A stretch of DNA of 64,000 bases from NCBI GenBank assembly GCA_030765045.1, contig CM060967.1:24243784-24307783 (forward strand). Direction: 5' to 3'. Origin of the DNA: Tenodera sinensis (Eukaryota > Arthropoda > Insecta > Mantodea > Mantidae). Positions 57,553 to 64,000 of this stretch are shown here, piece after piece (positions within the stretch are counted from its first letter, which is position 1; each line of letters starts with the position of its first letter). Both the position numbers and the translations under genes were made by a program. The notes beneath the pieces are model-generated. The model was not told where the DNA came from and did not search any database. It was given only the letters and a program-made list of their open reading frames with translations.

Positions 57553-58090
57553 TAGAGAAAGTATTCTCTTTGACCCAAAAATTCGATGTTGAGATTTCAC
57601 CGGAAATATGTCTTGAGGCCCCCAAAATAAAAGAGCATTTTTAGAAAAAGGTCCGTGGTGTGTGTCTGAACAGCATAACAAAGTTTGATACTTTGTATAA
57701 CTGTAAACCGTTATAGATAGACCAAATCGGAGTATAATGTATCTCTCACTAAAACACACAAGTTATGTCCAAATGCAGTTTTTGTGGAGTGAATCATTTC
57801 GGAGATATTCCTTGTTATTTGTGCAAGTTTTGCAATAGTTTTCTCAAATGGAAAGCCATTTTTTTATCTTTTGGCCGTGCAAAGAGAACGGAATTTCAAA
57901 TTCATCATTTGAATATTGCTTAAGGCCTACTGTATTCCTATATTGCTCTCGTATCTACAAGAAAATTAGCAATAAAGTAATTTCTGCAAATGTTTATCTC
58001 AACTAACATGAAGTAGATATGGGAATAAGTGTTTCTAAGAATGGTTTGTACAAGAATAGAGACAGTGATGCGAGTGCAGCACATCAGGTT
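57553..58090 (+). repeat. Forward family-A copy with internal deletion
   Basis: Starts GTAGAGAAAGTATTCTCTTT with TTTCACCGGAAATATGTC, then jumps from GAACAGCATAAC to AACTGTAAACCGTTATAGAT and runs to GCGAGTGCAGCACATCAGG. The jump removes the middle 200 bp or so. Confidence 0.82.
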
Positions 58091-59459
58091 AGTTTTTATT
58101 TGGTTTCTAATCAGATTTAGCCGTGAGACGAATTTTGATAATAATCTGAGTTCAAGAGTTCACGCAAACACTTGAAGTACACCATTCTCTGAAAATACCT
58201 GCATTTAGATCCTTTAAAGCTTGTTTTTAGAGTGAAATCAACTTGTAGGTGGAATGGAGTTCTGCGTTTGGAAAGTAATTTAGTTTACAACAGCGTGTAA
58301 GACAAGTAAGCGAACGAGCGAGCAAGCAGTGATTCCATACAAACCGTTGAGCGGAACTGCTGCCATAACCTCAACTTGTGTTTATAGCTGCTGCTACTAC
58401 TTTAAAGGCAAGAGCCTTGCAGCAGTTAGAAAGTCATTGGGCTGCTGGAACACATTAAGCAAATTACTGATACTTCGGCTTACCTGTAGCCCCCCGTTAC
58501 GACATTCCGTGCATGTGAGTGAAGGGCTCTCAGCAATATTCAAGAGCCCATGTTGAGAGCTGTAGTTAGGCTCCAACACTCGAGAGGGCGCATTGATTAT
58601 ATCGCACAGTGGCGCGCTCTCTGCATAACATCCGCAACTGCTAATATTCAAACTAAATACTAATTATAGAGCTGGAATTAAAACTACGACACATATCCTT
58701 ATATGTCGCTATCCCCACATAATAATATAAAACAATAAATTCTAATTTTAACTAATTTATTAATAAATTAGTATGTTAGAACCAAAAGCTCAAACCAAAA
58801 AAATACATACAATAAAGCATTAACAACATTAAACGTTTTAATAGTTTAAAAACAACATTGATTGTGTAATCCAAACCTTAGTTCTATTTTTAAAACGTAA
58901 AAGGAGGGGAAATATTAATTTTCAAAACTAATAATTTATATAATCAATACTTTAATTCTTAATAATAAATTAAAAAATTAAAGATTCGCTTGCAATTTTG
59001 GTTAAAATAGAATTAAGTTGCTTTAGGTTTTTTATTTTATAAAATAACATATTTCAGTTAGTTTTTAAAAGCATTAAAAGCAATTGTTGATGACGCAAGA
59101 ATTTTAATTACGAAATACTTTAAACGGGCTCAAAATATGTACCATATATAAATACTATTTAAGTAGACTTGGGAAAAATCCCATAATGCCTTACATCCAA
59201 AACTGATGTAGTTGTATAAGTTTCACGACGGTACCATTAAATACAAAATAATTATACGAGCTTTAGGCCGTGGTCTAGTGGAAAAATCTCCTTCCAGATG
59301 TTTCGGTTGAAGCTGCATCGAACATCCTCAGTGAAGTGAGCGTAGTACTCTCCGGTCTTTGTTTATTAGTTTGGCTGCGACTAGGCAAGTTCAACTAAGT
59401 CTAAAAGTTGTAGGGATAAATCGTCAAACCACGGGAAATGCCGGGTATTTCAAATAGTC
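58091..59459. other. Unassigned sequence, AT-rich right half
   Basis: 58320-58670 is GC-balanced and includes inverted GGGCGC/GCGCGCTC near 58586-58624. 58670-59270 is AT-rich. No gene recognised. Confidence 0.4.
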
Positions 59460-59550
59460 TTGTTCCCCTTCTTCACTGATTATTCTCCCCGTATGGAGGA
59501 CTTACAAGCCTGTGCCTAGGGTCAGATGCCTGTTATGGACCGGACAGAGT
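59460..59550 (-). repeat. 3' fragment of a SINE related to that at 16115
   Basis: TGTTCCCCTTCTTC, GAGGACTTACAAGCC and TGCCTAGGGTCAGATGCC match the reverse complement of 16207-16275. Confidence 0.65.
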
Positions 59551-62444
<2,894 letters not shown>

Positions 62445-62745
62445 CATAGTTTCAGTATTTACACACCTTTCTGAGCCTTCAGAATTGTCTTTCTTCCTCA
62501 TCCCTACGATCTCCATGTTTCAGCTCCATATATGACATATTGTATTATATATTTGTAGTTTATTCTTCCTACTTATATGTCTGTTCCATGGGGTACTATT
62601 CAGCATTGATTTTTTAGCTTTACCTTCATTGATTTTCTTCTTAACGTCATTCTCCTGTTTATCTTTTTTTATCAATTTTTACCCCTAGATATTTAAATTC
62701 TTCACATGCTCTAATGCAAACTTTCTGTTCATCCAGAACCGGAGA
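62445..62745 (-). pseudogene. LINE RT thumb relic
   Basis: Reading leftward, KDKQENDVKKKINEGKAKKS, MLNSTPWNRHISRKNKLQIY, NTICHIWS and MEIVGMRKKDNSEGSE line up with the RTE-type thumb (DKExKxRIxxGxxxxxxLNxxLWxxxIxxxxKxxIYxxxxxxxLLYGxE...MxALRRxxxxxRxD). Stops and small gaps occur. It is oriented opposite to the RT relic that follows. Confidence 0.75.
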
Positions 62746-62789
62746 TAAATAAAATAATTATAATAAATTTCCGTGACGAGAAGTCGATT

Positions 62790-63745
62790 TAGAAACGTAG
62801 GTACCATTTACAGACTTTGAAAAAGCATTTGATATTGTAAATAGTGAAAGATTATGGAATATAATGGACAAAAGGGGATATCCTCCTCACATAGTACAAG
62901 TAATTAAAAGTTTATATATAAACACAGGAATTATTATAAATACAGTCACGCTAAAACAAAGGAAATAAAAGTGAATCAAGGAGTACGACAGGGGTGCAGT
63001 CTATGTCCCATATATGTAATATATACGTGGACGACATGATTAAGTTTTGGGAAAAAGAAGTGAGTGGAGGAAAACAGTTGAATAGAAATAAAACCTTAAA
63101 AGTAACTTTTATGTGGATGACGTCGCAGTAATAAAGAACAATGAAGAGAGACTGCATTGATCCGTTTATTGGGAAATGTATATAATTTAAGTATACCCAT
63201 AAAAACACAAAAATAATGGTGCATTGAGGAAAATATTCTAAGGTAAAAAGTAAGTATTGAAAATAAATGCCTGAAACAGCTCTCGACTTTTAAATGTTTA
63301 GGACATGAAGTAAGATATGATTTAGACAGAAAGCAAGATAAGTTCCAGCAGATATGCAGAACTATAATAACTCTGAATATAAAAGGAGGTAAAATACGAA
63401 GTAGAAATGTTATAAAACTATGGCAGTTTTAGTGCCTACGTATGGGAGCAAGTTATGTTAAAAGAAACAAATAAAAACAAAATACAAACTGTAGAAATGA
63501 CATTTTTAAAAATTAAAGAATGTACCAGAAGAGGTTTAATAAGAAATCAAACAATTTTAGAGGAATATACACAAACTAGAAGATCAAATAGAAGAAAATA
63601 CGCAGTGATACGCAATTACTCCTCGCCACAGTATGTACTCTTTAATTTGACCAGGTACAATCATTTATTCACTGATTTGTTTATCCAGGTTAATATGCTC
63701 TCAGGCTTTGACATTTTGGAACCAAAACGTTTTTACTCTCGTCAA
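62790..63745 (+). pseudogene. LINE reverse transcriptase relic, catalytic core to C terminus
   Basis: The reading frames give FTDFEKAFDIVNSERLWNIM (motif A with its Asp), KRGYPPHIVQVIKSLYINTG, VNQGVRQGCSLCPIYVIYTW-like motif B, FYVDDVAVIKNNEER (catalytic FVDD-like box), FKCLGHEVRYDLDRKQDKF and, in an open frame at 63455-63748, KIQTVEMTFLKIKECTRRGL with IRNQTILEEYTQ. These are RTE/L2-like LINE features in the right order. Several frameshifts and stops break it. Confidence 0.82.
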
Positions 63746-64000
63746 TAAAAAAATCTGTGGGTCATCGAACTATCCACGTCACGCAATCCTGTATTGACTC
63801 TGTAAACCTAACTTCCGTGGTTATAATCGCCGCTGTTACTGTATATACCTTCCAATTCAGCTGTTTCCGTCACACGCACACGTAAGAGATAGCTCGTTAT
63901 CTTTGACATATGACGGTCACGACCTTTTATCTCGGAGAAAAAAGTGAGCATACGACCTAGAGCAAATATAAGAAAAATTATCGTGTTATTAAATATCAGT
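63746..64000. other. Unassigned sequence to window end
   Basis: No feature recognised. Confidence 0.4.

Noticed and set aside
56248..57555. Two open frames of 119 and 113 codons
   Set aside because: No motif, no splice context and composition like the surroundings.
58397..58651. Possible 5' exon on the minus strand ending at a CAG|GTAAGC donor (about 58484)
   Set aside because: The donor is good, but the peptide matches nothing known, and there is no evidence linking it to the RYK-like exon downstream.

Overview
The window reads as AT-rich, gene-poor, repeat-dense DNA from an arthropod, most likely an insect with a large genome. Nothing looks bacterial or viral: there are no operons or ribosome-binding sites. 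The one recognisable host-gene piece is a single 128-bp exon at 43959-44086 on the minus strand. It encodes part of a WIF (Wnt-binding) domain closest to the RYK/Derailed receptor family and has a consensus splice acceptor and donor. If that is right, most or all of the window is intron or flank of this gene, filled by mobile elements. The insect assignment rests on the Derailed-like exon and on the mix of transposon families; it is an inference.

Layout. 1-1229 is the 3' end of a Ty3/gypsy LTR retrotransposon (integrase, polypurine tract, 3' LTR). 2475-2900 is a mariner-like transposase fossil. Three copies of one IS630/Tc1/mariner-type element (family B, TA target duplications, about 1.45-1.53 kb) lie at 3672-5198, 12602-14049 and 36062-37562. 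All lack the catalytic half of the transposase. Two sit inside copies of another repeat. A 5'-truncated jockey-like LINE is at about 8505-10007, followed by a possible Penelope-like/hammerhead fragment. Two hAT elements with matched inverted ends and 8-bp target duplications are at 14684-15605 and 50676-52878; the second splits the RT of another LINE. A 584-bp element with 67-bp inverted ends (16388-16971) encloses an exon-like open frame. Further LINE relics are at 20.2, 49.4-50.7, 52.9-53.7, 55.4 and 62.4-63.7 kb.

The dominant component is a roughly 0.85-kb repeat (family A), present as about ten full or near-full copies and many fragments in both orientations between 3.6 and 60.3 kb. It has 12-bp inverted motifs at both ends (ACTTTCTCTACT), a small hairpin next to one of them, a GT-rich spot that has repeatedly grown into long microsatellites, and a roughly 66-70-codon open frame on one strand. 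These traits recall Helentron-type non-autonomous elements (HINEs), but the assignment is not proven. In family-A entries, forward means the strand starting ACTTTCTCTACTGG and ending near CATCAGATTTTTT. Two loci carry a head-to-tail dimer with the same junction.

Several tRNA-derived SINEs occur; three with different heads share one central domain. The remaining stretches are AT-rich sequence in which no gene is recognised. No intact host gene, tRNA gene, rRNA or CRISPR array is seen.
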